Positions 9,738 through 21,002 of a DNA stretch of 64,000 nucleotides are shown piece after piece. The notes under the pieces are model-generated. The model worked only from the letters and a program-made list of their open reading frames with translations. It made no database searches and was not told the DNA's origin. How positions within the stretch are numbered: the stretch's first letter is position 1; every line of letters starts with the position of its first letter. The position numbers were made by a program, and so were the translations under genes. The DNA comes from Odontocerum albicorne (Eukaryota; Arthropoda; Insecta; Trichoptera; Odontoceridae): NCBI GenBank assembly GCA_949825065.1, contig OX463844.1, positions 33,023,414-33,087,413 on the forward strand, written 5' to 3'.

Positions 9738-9945
9738 TTATTGTATTGTATTACACTTGTGTTGTATACAGAGCAATCTGGCGGGCTTATTGCTATGTGG
9801 CAATATCGCTAACCAACCAGAAAGCTGTTAAAGAGGCCTTAAGTGAGAACCAAGCTGGTACCCATTTAAAAAAGTGGGTTCCAACGGGAATCGGACTCGC
9901 TACCTTCGGGCTGGAAGACATGCATCTTACCAACTAGGCCACGAA
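9738..9945 (-). repeat. SINE1, near full-length
   Basis: The best SINE1 copy. Read on the minus strand it has an A box (TGGCCTAGTTGGT), a B-box region in the GGTTCGATTCC position (here GAGTCCGATTCCCG), a linker matching other copies (CAGCTTGGTTCTCACTTAAG, CTTTCTGGTTGGTTAG), and a tail (GCAATAAGCCCGCCAGATTG, then CAACACAAGTGTAATACAATA). The head has the order of a tRNA gene, so the family is tRNA-derived and would be transcribed by RNA polymerase III. Confidence 0.85.
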
Positions 9946-10019
9946 GTATTACATATAGTACTATTTAAAGAACAAGTCCAAGAAGGCTATAACTAGCGAA
10001 TAAAGTCCACTCCACTCCG

Positions 10020-10390
10020 TTGAATGATTGAAAATATTACAATAAATAAAATATGTTGAGTGTAATGCATGGGAAGGTGGCGGCTGTGTCGATTAGGTAA
10101 TTTCCTGTTTCTGCATGTCTTTAGCCAAACATTTTTGGCATGCAAACTTACCATGGGAAAGATTAACAACAAATAAATATTGGTATTTCGATATGTGACA
10201 ATAACACATTCGACTTAAATGACGAGCAGTGTATGTGTGTAGTCTTCATATATATATATTTTTTTACTGATTAAAGCACTCCCAAAAAGGGTGCTTTTCA
10301 ATTACTTCGTAAAGCTGCACACGCCACCCAAATGTTTGAGTAGGCCAATCAACGCCATGTAACCGGTTACGACAAAATCACAGTCATAAT
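10020..10390 (-). repeat. SINE2-related sequence, degraded
   Basis: Two SINE2-like blocks. At about 10043-10150, TTGAGTGTAATGCATGGGAA and onward aligns with the complement of the body at 34640-34710. At about 10270-10340, GCTGCACACGCCACCCAAA and CCCAAAAAGGGTGCTTT correspond to the complement of the body at 25720-25770. The tail is missing. Confidence 0.45.
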
Positions 10391-12055
10391 ATCCCGTTCT
10401 ATTGGATTCATTTGGAAAAATAAATTTATTAAATGGAGATGCGATTAACCTCTAAGTTCACTTCTCCGAAGTACATCTCTCAGACTCAGATCTCAAGTGA
10501 AGCGTCGTAGCATTTTTTTAAATGGAAAAGTAATGATTATTTCTTATCTTGTTTACATAAACTTGTGTATGCTGATTTCAAAACAGAAATAACTCATTTC
10601 CGCCAAAATTGATGTTAACTAGTTTGCGCATTCTATGAAGTACCATACGATTTTATTTTGCGAGCAACAATGTAATGAATTCTCAGTTCGTTGTCATTTC
10701 TGAACAACAGTAGCAAATATACAAAGCGAAAACAAATCAAGTCGTGTAAAGCATGATTCATATGTCACATACTACATTGTTGCTCCTGAACAATGCTTTC
10801 TAATTGGAAGGGCATTCAATGGGATCAAATCACCCTGCAACGGATGAATGCCGTTAGGGATTTAGGAGGAATGCCCATTCTATCCACAAATCCACGAATG
10901 CACCACACATTGAAGATTGATGCATAATTATGAGCCAGGGTGAGCTTAAGCAAGCATGACAGGTATGTGCAAAGCCCACATTTGGCATACCAAGACGTTA
11001 TTGTTGGCGAACTTAATCACGCGTGCTTATGTAGATTAAATCCTGGGCTGTTTGTCAATAGGAGAAGTCATGGACCCGGATTAGACTTCAGTATATTTAT
11101 ATATAAATTTACCATGAATATTCTAATGAAATATTTCAAATTTACGTCTCATCTATGAATCGAGATCCAATACAATACTAAAAAATAAATTTAATGAGGA
11201 TACATACACAATAAAAGTATAGAACAATGTTACTTACGAGTAATATATATACAAAATAAGATTTTTTTATATAAAATAAGAAAAATTGTATTTTATATCA
11301 AAAAATGGTATTGCTGAAAATTCACCTGTTTTATTATTAGTGCTGTTTTTGAAAGCTTGCATTTCGAATGATTTTATGATACCTGATTTTGAAATAGTTT
11401 CCAAGTTATTTATTTTAACTTTTTCATGCAATTTCATCTAGGGGATTTATTGCTTTAAAGCAATTTACTCCAATCAACAAGGTTTTGTTTCAAAATTATT
11501 GTCAGTATTCATGACTGTCTTAAACTTAGTGTATGAATAAAATATTTAGAAAAACTAACGAAAATGAAAATAATATATAAATCTCAAGAAAAATACGGAT
11601 TAAGGTAAGTATCGTTTTAGAATTAAGGACGAATAATATTTTAATATAAATAATAGATATTTAGTTTATTTGTGAATACCAATAAAGGATGAGGCACATC
11701 TTATTGAGCAAGGAAGATCGTTCCCAAGTCGAGCAGAGTGAACCGCAAAATGATGTATAGAATTATGCGGGACAAGTTGGAATACAAAGGATATTCTAAC
11801 TTACACGTATTTAAGTGCGGAACTCAATTTGTAATAATTGGAAGTTTAAATAACTAGCACCATTGAATATATCATGCTCCATAATTGTTATGTCGTAATT
11901 ATCGTATTATTCGAGGGTATAAGGATACATATGACTCCGGTCATATCTATTCTTTCAAAAAGAGAAAAAAAAACACGCCGGTGTGCTCCGATCGTCTCAC
12001 TTCGGCGTGCCATCGGATCCAGTACAAAGGTGTTGCCGGTGAGTTTGCTGGTGTG
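10391..12055. other. AT-rich stretch, nothing recognised
   Basis: No supported gene or repeat. A G+C-richer block at 11975-12055 leads into the inverted repeat that follows. Confidence 0.35.
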
Positions 12056-12161
12056 CAACGGCTCACTCACTTAAAAAAAACCTCCACGGCACTGCTTCGC
12101 TTTCTGACTGAATTAACGTTGGAATGGCAATAGGATCCTCGACTACGAGACCCAGCAACGA
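12056..12161 (+). repeat. Repeat E, left inverted copy
   Basis: About 106 bp running from CAACGGCTCACTCACTTAAA through GCTTCGCTTTC and GGATCCTCGACT to CCAGCAACGA. It matches the complement of 12981-13083 with scattered differences. It is richer in G+C than its surroundings. Function unknown; the pair bounds an 820-bp AT-rich interior. Confidence 0.6.
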
Positions 12162-12980
12162 TCGATTATTCGGCCAAACATCAGACGGAGGCTGCGTTAT
12201 CGGTGTCAAAAGTCTTTTGAGAAGGCTTGTTATTCATTATTTATATCTTGGTTTAAATCTACTTTCAGACATTATTTCACTTATGATAATATAATATATT
12301 ACGAAACAGCGTCTTATAAATATATTTGTTGTTTTCAAAATAATGGTCTAAATTTATGTAGTGGTTTGCCATTTCTGGAAATTATGTCCGTTCTTTATAT
12401 GCTTTCTAAATATCTTTCCGATTTTCCAATGTACGAGTACATTACTTAGCAATTATGATTAATAAGTAAGTTTTATCTATACTCAAACACAGTAACAAGT
12501 GGAAAATGAGAAAAAAGTTTTTCATTCACTTAAAACGTCTGAAAATAGATTCAGTCCTTCACTGTAAAGCTATAGATTTATTTCACACAGCAATAAATTA
12601 TTTCTATCCGTGAGCTTTTTATCTTCATAAAAATATTTAAAAAAACATAAGACTTTATTTTGTAGGGGGTTAACCACAAGAAGTATTGCTATTGTTTTCG
12701 AGAAAATAAATGTTTGAATTAGAGGGAAGTTTTTCGCCAAAAGTCATTAAAAATCCATTAAAAATGTTGAAAGTAGGCTTTTATGGTCGTATTGTGTTGC
12801 TTAACGTTTTGAACCAGCACTGATGGGGTCGTTCCCGTTACATTTTTAAACATATAATTTTCCAACATATCAATTCATTTAACTTATTTTAGAATCATTG
12901 AACTTGTGCATTATAGAACATGTATTCAAGGATATATGTATGTTATTTTTAATAAACCCTTTACCGTCGTCGTCATTGCT
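12162..12980. other. AT-rich interior between the two repeat E copies
   Basis: No coding motif seen. It may be the interior of a foldback-type element bounded by the repeat E arms. Confidence 0.3.
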
Positions 12981-13083
12981 GGACCTCGAAGTCGAGGATC
13001 CTCTCGCCATTCAAAAATCAATTAAGTTGGAAAGCGAAGCTGTGCCATGGAGTTTTTTTAAGTGAATGAGCCGTTGAAGCTTG
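12981..13083 (-). repeat. Repeat E, right inverted copy
   Basis: Complement of 12056-12161; both contain AGGATCCTCGACT and the GAAAGCGAAGC/GCTTCGCTTTC core. Orientation is opposite to the left copy. Confidence 0.6.
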
Positions 13084-13524
13084 CTATGTAGCATAAAATT
13101 TATATGAATATGCCTGACAAAAAGTTGCAGCAGATTAAATCTCCTGATCATCATGGAATTTAGATCTCTGAGCCATCGGAATTAAATTTGGATCTGGAAA
13201 GTGTACGTGTATAACATTGTGAAGTGCAACAGGCGTTTTACACCCACTGACAATATTTTTCGAACGTGAAGGATTGTTTATCATTAAACTTTTTAAGATA
13301 TTGTATATAAAACCTTTTTTGTTAATTACATATTTCTTAGTTTAAATTAACGTTAATAGTCTAATGCTTGTCATACTTGATTTGCATAAAAACTTCCAGT
13401 GTTTGATTTCTGGCCATTCCTAAAAAAATGGATTTGTTTTCATGGAAAATTTTTGATGTACCGTTGCCTAACTTGAATTCGACTATTGCTTTTAGAGTGA
13501 CTTTGTTCACAAAATAATTATGTA
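13084..13524. other. AT-rich, weak repeat only
   Basis: About 13085-13160 weakly resembles 39598-39665 (both carry ATGCCT then GCAGCAGATTAAA or GCAACAGATTAAA). Otherwise nothing recognised. Confidence 0.3.
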
Positions 13525-14454
13525 CGAGGCATATCCAGAAAGTAAGTGTACTGAATTTTTGTAGGTTACAATTTTTTTTATTTAAACAAAAAAATTACGT
13601 GGTTACCGTAGTACATGTGTAAGCTATTTTTCGACATAGTCGCCATTCCTCTCAATGCAGGTGGTGAAGCGGGGTATCAACTTTTTGATGCCTTCCTCGA
13701 AGTAGTTTCCCGCCAACCCCTCCGTCCACTTCTCCACCTCCTCCTTTACCTCCTCGTCGGTTGAAAACCTTTTCCACCCATGTGCAGCTTCAGGGAGGTA
13801 AAGAGATAGTAATCTGAAGGTGGATAGGTCAGGGGAATGCGCGGGATGGTTCAGGACATCCCATTTAAACGAGGCGAGCAGTTCCTTCGTGGCGTTGGCC
13901 GTGTGTGGTCTGGCATTGTCGTGCAGCAGGCAGACTCCCTTTGTCAGCATGCCTCTCCTCTTGTTCTGAATCGCCCTCCGCAATTTTTTTAGGGTCTCAC
14001 AGTATCTTGCAGAGTTGATGGTCTCCCCTTGAGGCATATATTCAATTAAAATTATGCCTTGACAGTCCCAAAACACGGATGCCATGATTTTCTTGGCTGA
14101 AATTGTGGTTTTGAACTTTTTGGCGGAGGGTGAAGAGGTGTGACGCCACTGTTGAGACTGCCTTTTGGTTTCAGGCGTGTAGTGTGCAACCCAAGTTTCA
14201 TCTCCAGTAACGGTGGAGTTGCAGCGCCTCAAAAACTCTTGCCCGGCATTATTTATTTCGCACTTGGCGGGAGATTGGATTGACATTTTTCACGAAACGT
14301 GTTGTCGCGTCGACACTTCTCAACGTACTGACCTCGAACCGGTCTCGTTGCGGAGGGGAAGGGTCAGGCTACACGGAAGTGTAGCCAACATGTCGAAAAT
14401 AAAATCCATCCGGTCGTGAGAGCCTCAGTACACTTACTTTCTGGATACGCCTAG
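13525..14454 (-). mobile_element. Mariner element 2, internally deleted (930 bp)
   Basis: The 30-bp terminal inverted repeats 13525-13554 and 14425-14454 match at 28 of 30 positions; both contain TATCCAGAAAGTAAGTGTAC. TA flanks both ends (13523-13524 and 14455-14456). Full mariners are about 1.3 kb, so roughly 350 bp is missing, mostly from the 5' (right) side encoding the DNA-binding domain. The ends differ completely from those of the 1239-2525 element, so this is a separate lineage. A 20-bp duplication (14516-14553) lies just outside the right end. Confidence 0.9.
13624..14286 (-). pseudogene. Mariner transposase remnant, frameshifted
   Basis: About 220 codons of the catalytic domain. The first catalytic aspartate is in TGDETW and the second in LLHDNARPH. 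The third should lie in an SPDLAPxD motif, but this frame reads SPDLSTF: a small indel at about 13820-13828 throws the sequence out of frame, and the PSD codons with the third aspartate are visible one frame over. A second indel near the A/T run at 13770-13773 restores the frame (KRFSTDEEV, then ERNGDYVEK at the C terminus). The N-terminal helix-turn-helix domain is absent because of the internal deletion, so the ATG at 14286 is not the original start. The product could not be an active transposase. Confidence 0.9.
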
Positions 14455-15045
14455 TACTATTTAACGCCTAGTATAAGTGTTTGTTTCTTTTATTTGAACA
14501 AACACTTAAAAAAAGTGTAGGATATTATGTTTTCGTGTAGGATATTATGTTTTATATGAGACTCGCTTGTCTAACCATGCATGGCTTATAGCTATGAGCA
14601 CCTAATATTTTTTTGAAGATAGCTGTTATGTACGTATAATTAACTGCTCGATTCCCTTTTTAGAGTTCTCTCTTGATTTTTGTGACTCAAACAAACCGTC
14701 ACTTATCTGACACAATACTTCCACTGCTATCTTTGATACCACACATATATCCTTTATTTCACGTATCTTCCTTCTAAACATTTTTATATTTCCCTTCTGC
14801 CTCCTTCATCCCTAAGCTTCTCATTTTTTAATAATTTTTTGTTTTGATTTTTCGCTTTTTAAATTTCTTCTTGGTGTCTCAACTCCCTACTTTTCACAGT
14901 TCTAGCTTCAATAAACGCTATCCATGCTCGATTTATTTCGTTCACATACTAAAGTTCCTAAGTTTATTATCCCAACATGTATCGCCTTTTTACTTTCCAA
15001 TTGTTTATTTTTATTTTTATTAAAAAATATATATATATATATTTT
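14455..15045. other. AT-rich stretch after mariner 2
   Basis: Contains the 20-bp direct duplication GTGTAGGATATTATGTTTT (14516-14553) and pyrimidine-rich sequence at 14640-14900 that may be very decayed minus-strand LINE. A (TA)n run lies at about 15027-15041. Confidence 0.35.
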
Positions 15046-15222
15046 TACCTGGCGAGTTCATTGCCATATGGCAATCTCTTCCAACCAACCAGAAATATGT
15101 TTTTATAGGCCCTAAGTGTTAACCAGACTGGAATCCTATTTAAAAAAATCTGGGTTCCAGCGGGGATCGAACCCGCAACCTCCGGATCGGCAGACAAGTG
15201 TCTTACCACCAGACCACGGAGT
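15046..15222 (-). repeat. SINE1, near complete head and body
   Basis: The minus-strand copy has a canonical B box (complement GGGATCGAACCC at 15160-15171), an A-box region (complement ACCACCAGACCACGG), and a body containing CAACCAACCAGAAATATGTT. The terminal tail beyond CCTGGCGAG is missing. Confidence 0.8.
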
Positions 15223-15289
15223 TGCTATGCCACAAACACGTTTTGAATTTTATGTCAAACAAAATAATATATTATATGTTACATCCTTT

Positions 15290-15450
15290 ACCTCTTCTTC
15301 ATCTATACAACTTCTCGTACAATTTTTAAGATTTCTTTGACTTTTTACGTTTTCTTCTTTCAAAATATAATTTACTTGATCCAGTCTTAATTTTATTTTC
15401 TTGGTCTTCCTCTACCACACCTTTCACTCACATACTTTATGTAATATTAT
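15290..15450 (-). pseudogene. LINE-B 3' end remnant
   Basis: The minus-strand translation gives CGRGRPRK, then a decayed IIF-KKK segment where other pieces read NDILKEG. The same region occurs at 62560-62700 (minus) and 63640-63760 (plus). Stops are frequent. Confidence 0.6.
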
Positions 15451-16359
15451 ATATAATTTTTCTTCCTCGTGAATTTTTGTCCCAAGTAAACGTTTAAAAG
15501 AAATAATCTGCTTACTTTATTATAGCGTATCACAAATCCCTCTTAAGACATTTAATTAAAATATCTAATTTCTCCACAAATTTATTCCGTGATACCATAG
15601 GACTTAAGCAATACTTTTATCTGTCTTCTAATACCCGCAAAATTAATCCCTTATTAGCGAAATCCCTCCGTTATTTTGTTTGGCTTCAACGATTGATTTA
15701 ATTTTGTCCCAGCACACTTTTGCTATTTGAGACGATTTCTCTATCCTGGTTTAGCACGATTTAGGTAACAATAGCGGTTAAAGCACAATTGAGTCAGCTA
15801 ATTGAAATTCTGTTGACGTGAGCAAACCAAAGGCCTCCACAATATAATGATCCGTCATACAAAATAAGGTAACGAGAAAGTGTGAGTGGGTTTGTGTCTA
15901 ATCCATCAGCCGGCAAACTTTCATCCGGATTTTCTTAACTACCCCTATAGTACTTATCGTTATACAGGATCATTCGGTCCTAATGATATTGGTATCATTC
16001 ATTTATTTGTATGGTACTCCTCAATGGTCGTATGGTGATTCGATCATTAGGAGAGTGTGACCAAAAGTCAGCATTGTCTTCGGCCACATAAATTGAGCCT
16101 TCCGGTTAAAAAAACATTTATGCAGGCACGTAACATGCCGTTAGTCGTTGCATGTGTTGACAATACTATTGCATGTGAAGGAACAATATCATTCGCACAC
16201 GTCTTATATGTGAGAGTACAGTTGCCAGACAAACTTATTCGGGGACTGGGACCTTTTTTTGCATGTTTTGGGTTCCATCTGAAATCAAACCTAAAACATT
16301 CTGGATGGAAGTCAAAGCGTCGCTGATTCCACTATCTTGGAAGATAGAATACTTGAATT
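15451..16359. other. No recognised feature
   Basis: One 89-codon frame (16057-16326) has no known motif and no supporting context. Confidence 0.3.
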
Positions 16360-16545
16360 GTATTTTTGTATACCATACAACTTGGAGGATTTATTGTCAT
16401 GTGGAAATCTCATCCAACGATCCAGAAAACATTAAAGTGAAAATCAGACTGGAACTCTATAGAATATTTGGATACCAACAGGAATCGAAGTCACAATCCC
16501 CAGAGCTTAAAAACATGTGTCTTACCATCCCACACTGGTCGTTTT
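16360..16545 (-). repeat. SINE1, diverged
   Basis: Carries the CATACAACTTGGAGGATTTA tail block, the AAGTGAAAATCAGACTGGAA body block, and a weakened B-box complement (AGGAATCGAAGTC). Older than the 9738 and 15046 copies, judging by divergence. Confidence 0.7.
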
Positions 16546-16739
16546 TATTATTGACATCTAGGTACAAAATTTATTATGCTTTTAGACCTTAATCCACTTG
16601 AATGTATTTAATGACGCTAACTAAGTAACTTTTTTTACTCAAAAACAATGCGCAATTGATTTGATATGTTTTATGAAAAAAAATTGTTTTAAAGTTCTTT
16701 TTTCTTCTTATTTTTTAAATTATTTTTAAAACTTTCAGT

Positions 16740-17030
16740 TATAGAATGCAGGCTTGTCTGTTTCGTATGTCATAATAATAGTTCAGAGAGGAATCGTGGG
16801 AATGCTTGGATGTATATTCCAATTACGAGTTTTAAAAGAGCTAAAAGGCAAATACATATCTGCAATTTATGGCGTGTGAGGAAAGAATGGGCGAAACTTT
16901 GAATCAGGGAAAGATAAGAAGGTTGAGAAACAGAAAATCGTGTATGACGAAATGTATGAGTGAGGACAAGTACGTAGATGTGGGGAACTGTCCTCTACCT
17001 ACACCAAGAGCAGTCATAATGTGATGATAT
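16740..17030 (+). pseudogene. LINE-B 3' end remnant
   Basis: Plus-strand remnant ending in GGGGAACTGTCCTCTACCTA, the decayed form of a motif that closes other LINE-B pieces (WRSVLSxPxPR). The frame is broken in several places. Confidence 0.5.
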
Positions 17031-18069
17031 TTATCTATACAAATTTGTAGTCGTATTATACTATAATATATACTATTTTTCCACGAAGTGTGTTATGTAT
17101 ATCAGTAAATCTTCAAGATATGCTGAAAGGTGCTATGAATAAATTTGAGCAAAAATGTATATTTTATAGAAACTTTGATGTAATATTTCCAAGTATGAAG
17201 CTCTGCAAGCCGAGGTGAGCCCTGAATACACTATGAAGTTGGAATGTCACGAGCTTCAAACTTTCGTTGGCTTAATATTCTACAGGGAAAAAATAAATGA
17301 TTGTATAATAGTATGCTCCTTAAGTAAGGATGGGTAACCTACAGCCCGCGGGTCAACTCCGAGTCAACGTCAATACGGTACTAAAATTTATATACTCGTA
17401 CCAAAAAAATGATAATTTATGCGAAATTGATAGTTCACAAAAGCATAGTTCAAAACGTCAATAAGTAATTGCTTAATGTGTATAATGGAAACGCCCAAAC
17501 TGATATGATAAAGAATAATGACATAATACGGAATGCTAATTATTAAAGATGAATATGAAATTATTAAAGATACATATAATAAAGACTGATGTATCAAGTA
17601 GGATAAAGGAGATTTTTCTGAAATGATCAGAGTATATCAAATGATTGACAGAGTATTAAAAAGTAATTAAGAATGAACGTGAACTAGGAGCTGATATTGT
17701 ATACGCATCATGAAGAATATTTGGGTGGTATGGGTAGGAAGAAAGAGTGAGTGTTACAAGGTAGATAAAACAAATTTACATCATGAACTTGAGTAAAACT
17801 CGTAGATGAGGAATACTGATAAATGTATGGTTAGATAAAATGAACATAATTTGGAAAGAATGATACGCGAATAGTAAGAGAAAACGAAAGAATTTTGTAA
17901 AAAATACTTAATCAGTAATGTTATGTATAATATTTGATTACAAATTAACCTTTCCTCTCCGCCATTAATTATTTATTCTATCGATTGATGATATTTAACT
18001 TTTTGTTTATAAATATGGTACAAATTAACAATAATTTAAATATTTTTTGTGGCATCTTCTTTTTTTCAC
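17031..18069. other. AT-rich; possible very decayed LINE
   Basis: About 17690-17900 is purine-rich with GAAGAAAG/GGAAAGAATG-type wording reminiscent of LINE-B, but no motif is secure. Confidence 0.25.
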
Positions 18070-18155
18070 TTTTTCCCTGGATGGTTGGAAAAGATGTCTC
18101 TCATAATGAACCCGCCAGATTGTAATACAATGAAGTGTCAATAAATAAATAAGTA
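18070..18155 (+). repeat. SINE1 tail fragment, plus strand
   Basis: TGGATGGTTGGAAAAGATGT, then AATGAACCCGCCAGATTGTA, then AGTGTCAATAAATAAATAAG: the 3' end of SINE1 or LINE-A without the tRNA head. Confidence 0.6.
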
Positions 18156-18164
18156 TGAATGTTG

Positions 18165-18215
18165 ACTCCTTTCCTCTGCCTGCCCCGAGAGGGAAATGCA
18201 GTTATAATGTATATT
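18165..18215 (+). pseudogene. LINE-B 3' terminus scrap
   Basis: CCTTTCCTCTGCCTGCCCCG followed by CAGTTATAATGTA resembles the closing segment of other LINE-B pieces (16980-17025, 43965-44005). Confidence 0.4.
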
Positions 18216-19919
18216 AATTTAAATGCATTTGTGTATATTAGGTTATTGTATATTTAATTATTTTAATATCTCGTCCCATACATCTGTGCGCGCCACGCCA
18301 GTGACGAAATATCTCGTCCATACTTTGGTACCTAATTTCTGGGTCATAACTAAATATTTTTGACAAATTTATTAATCAGCACACGCACTGACATCTATCC
18401 AAATCATATACAAACATTTTATATTGTTTCAAATCATCTTTGAACCACTTATCGACATATTTCGAAGACAGTTCCATTTGACAGCTGTAGAAGTCACCGT
18501 TCAGGGCTGTCTGTCCCTTTTTAAAGTTGTAGCCGAAAGCCTTAGTTCTTTTTTTATAAAGTTCGCGATCGTAGTATTTTTGTATGTTGGTTCTTTTTTC
18601 AAGTTTTTTTAATATTATTTTTACCTCGCTAAGACATTATACTATTGTTACAATATTTTTTAAGTGCATATGCGTAATTTTTTTCCATATTTTATATCGA
18701 AATCGGACTATTTTATGTACAATAGTGAACAAAAACTAGGTACTCGTACATATTTGTTCTTTGTTTATTGCTGTGTAGAGAAATATTTTTTGCATATTAG
18801 ATATTGGTCTAGTGTAAATATGAGCGTGTGATAACCCTGAACAAATGTCGGATTTTGAATTTGGGTTATTATTAGTAAAAACTGTTTTAAGTGTTATATT
18901 TCACAATCTCTGGTAAGTCAATAATTAGTTAAAAAATTGTGGAAATTGATTGAGTAATTTTTTGCAAATTACTTTCGGCCCGACGGGATACACCATATTT
19001 TTTTTGTGGCATAGAATAAGTCTTAGTTAAGGGCACAAAATAATTCTTAGTTGGTCATTTCCATATTGTAATACAGCTTGTATCAATTTGTTTAGAGCGC
19101 CATTGCATAGGATGCGTCATAGATATTCCATTATTGGAAACTGGTGGCCTCACATCCACCATACATACGATGTCGCCATATGTCGGATTAATTTATGACA
19201 ACAATACACGTAAATCCATTTTGTTATTAAAACACTTCTGTTTATTGCCATCGCTTCGATTGTGATTGGATTTTTAATAGAGTTTTCATTTCACAATATT
19301 TGAAGCGTAATCGTTTTATCAATTTAAAAAAGCTATATCAAAGAGTTATTACTTTATTAGGCTTCATTGATTCCGTGACATATTTCAATTTTGCCTGTAA
19401 TTGTATTTTGGTAGAGATATTTTGTTTTATATGCATATTATTTTCATCGGATTAAATCTACAATAATATGAACTATATAAATTCGAAAAGCCTGTATTTT
19501 ATTTATATTTCACTGTTTTTGTTAAAATCTATTTTTGTAACAGGTTAGTGAAAAAATATATAATTGTGCAATTGAAACCTACTTGCATAACGGACCAATG
19601 ATCTATCATCGTCAAACAACAGCCCGCGAGTTAAATGTTTGGGCCAGCGTTGGCCAAATAAAACATCTAATATTTATAAACTCTTAACCCAAAAAAATGT
19701 TTTAATTTAAAAGTATTAGTTGTGAAAATGCTTGTGAAATTTGGTCCAACTTGTATATCCGAATAAAATTTCTCAATATTCAATATCCATAAAAACGCAA
19801 TAAGATCACGATTAACTGATACCCATTTGAAAGCGGTCATAAGGATGTTAACAACGAGCATACAATCTAACATGGACAATTGATGAATGGTACAACGTAG
19901 TTTCATTCGAGTCACTGAT
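18216..19919. other. AT-rich stretch, nothing recognised
   Basis: No supported gene or repeat. Confidence 0.35.
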
Positions 19920-20245
19920 TATTTTTGAACCGAGCTCAGAACTTGAACCCACTATTATTGACAGATTAAAAATATTTAAAAACACGCATTAAGTTGAGTG
20001 CAAGGAAGGGAAGGTAATGGCGGCAACCATTAGATTAGATACTTTCCCGCATCTGAATATGTTCAGAAACACATGTTTGGTTAGAAAATCGCATAAAACC
20101 TCCCGAGCGAAGACAAAGAAACCTTTGTAGATATTCCGATATTTTATATATTCGTTTGACATATTCGGCTTTAGGTGTAGTGTATGTATGAAGCGTACAA
20201 ATATAATCATAAATTTTGATAGAATCTCCCAAAAAGGGTTGTCTA
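19920..20245 (-). repeat. SINE2, minus strand
   Basis: The complement aligns with 34610-34790: body GAACATATTCAGATGCGGGA, TTGCACTCAACTTAATG, TGTCAATAATAGTGGGTTCA, and a B-box-like GGGTTCAAGTTC. CCCAAAAAGGGTTGTC at 20228-20243 extends the match toward the 5' side. The tail is missing. Confidence 0.65.
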
Positions 20246-20560
20246 TAAGTGATTCCTAAAGCTTACAAAGACTTCGATATTAAGAGACAATCTTTGAAAT
20301 CGACCCGTTTGCGACACTCGAGCCAATGTAGACTTTTTAGAAGTAGACTTGATATTAAATACAATATATCAATCGTTTTACTTAACTGTAGTATTTTTAA
20401 TTTTTTTCGACCTCTGGCTAGCGATGATTTCTGCCAGACCGAATATTGCCTGCCGAGGTAAAAGTTTAGCCATACCTGATCAATAGAATAGTATCACGAA
20501 TTTCATATGTTATGTAAAATCGTATTTTTTAATAAGTAATTTTTAGCGGCATATAATATA
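20246..20560. other. No recognised feature
   Basis: AT-rich flank of the foldback mariner. Confidence 0.3.
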
Positions 20561-20709
20561 TTAGGTGTTGTTAACATAAGTTGTGTCCGTTTTTTTCCAA
20601 TTTAAAAATGAGCACCTAAAGTAAAACAAAATGGTAAATGTTATACGTCAAGATATTGTGTTTGCTTTTACGTTACATATATTATTTTATTTGACCAGAA
20701 ACCTTCAAA

Positions 20710-20916
20710 ATGGAATGGCATGTAGACGAAAGTGAGCATTTTCGACACCTTCTATTCGCGTTCAATCGAGGAAATAAAGCTACTCGCGATATTTGCGAAG
20801 TGTACGGTGAAGATGCTATGAATGAAAAGACAGCTCGTCGATGGTTTTTGCGTTTCAAATATGGTAATTTCGACCTGAAAGACATGGAGCGTTCCGGACG
20901 ACCAGTGGACTTCGAT
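20710..20916 (+). pseudogene. Mariner transposase N-terminus (left arm)
   Basis: About 69 codons from the natural ATG: MEWHVDESEHFRHLLFAFNR, then ATRDICEVYGEDAMNEKTAR, RWFLRFKYGNFDLKD and SGRPVDFD. This is the first helix-turn-helix plus GRP linker of a mariner transposase of a lineage different from the intact gene at 1428. After PVDFD the sequence crosses into the inverted right arm and coding meaning is lost. The frame stays open to 20994 only by chance. Confidence 0.85.
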
Positions 20917-21002
20917 GCAAATATCGCGAGCAGCTTTGGCAGCTTTATTCCCTCGATTGAACGCGAACGAAAATGCTCACTTTCGTCTACTTGACATTCC
21001 AT
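20917..21002 (-). pseudogene. Mariner transposase N-terminus (right arm)
   Basis: Minus-strand start at 21002 reads MECQVDESEHFR, followed by an indel that removes the next few codons and shifts the frame. It is shorter than the left-arm copy. Confidence 0.75.

Noticed and set aside
9746..9937. 63-codon frame reading MYYTCVVYRAIWRAYCYVAI...
   Set aside because: It lies wholly within a SINE1 copy on the opposite strand, so it is not a gene.
10243..10262. Short TA and T runs as possible promoters or terminators
   Set aside because: Simple AT-rich sequence is everywhere in the window and no gene starts or ends nearby.
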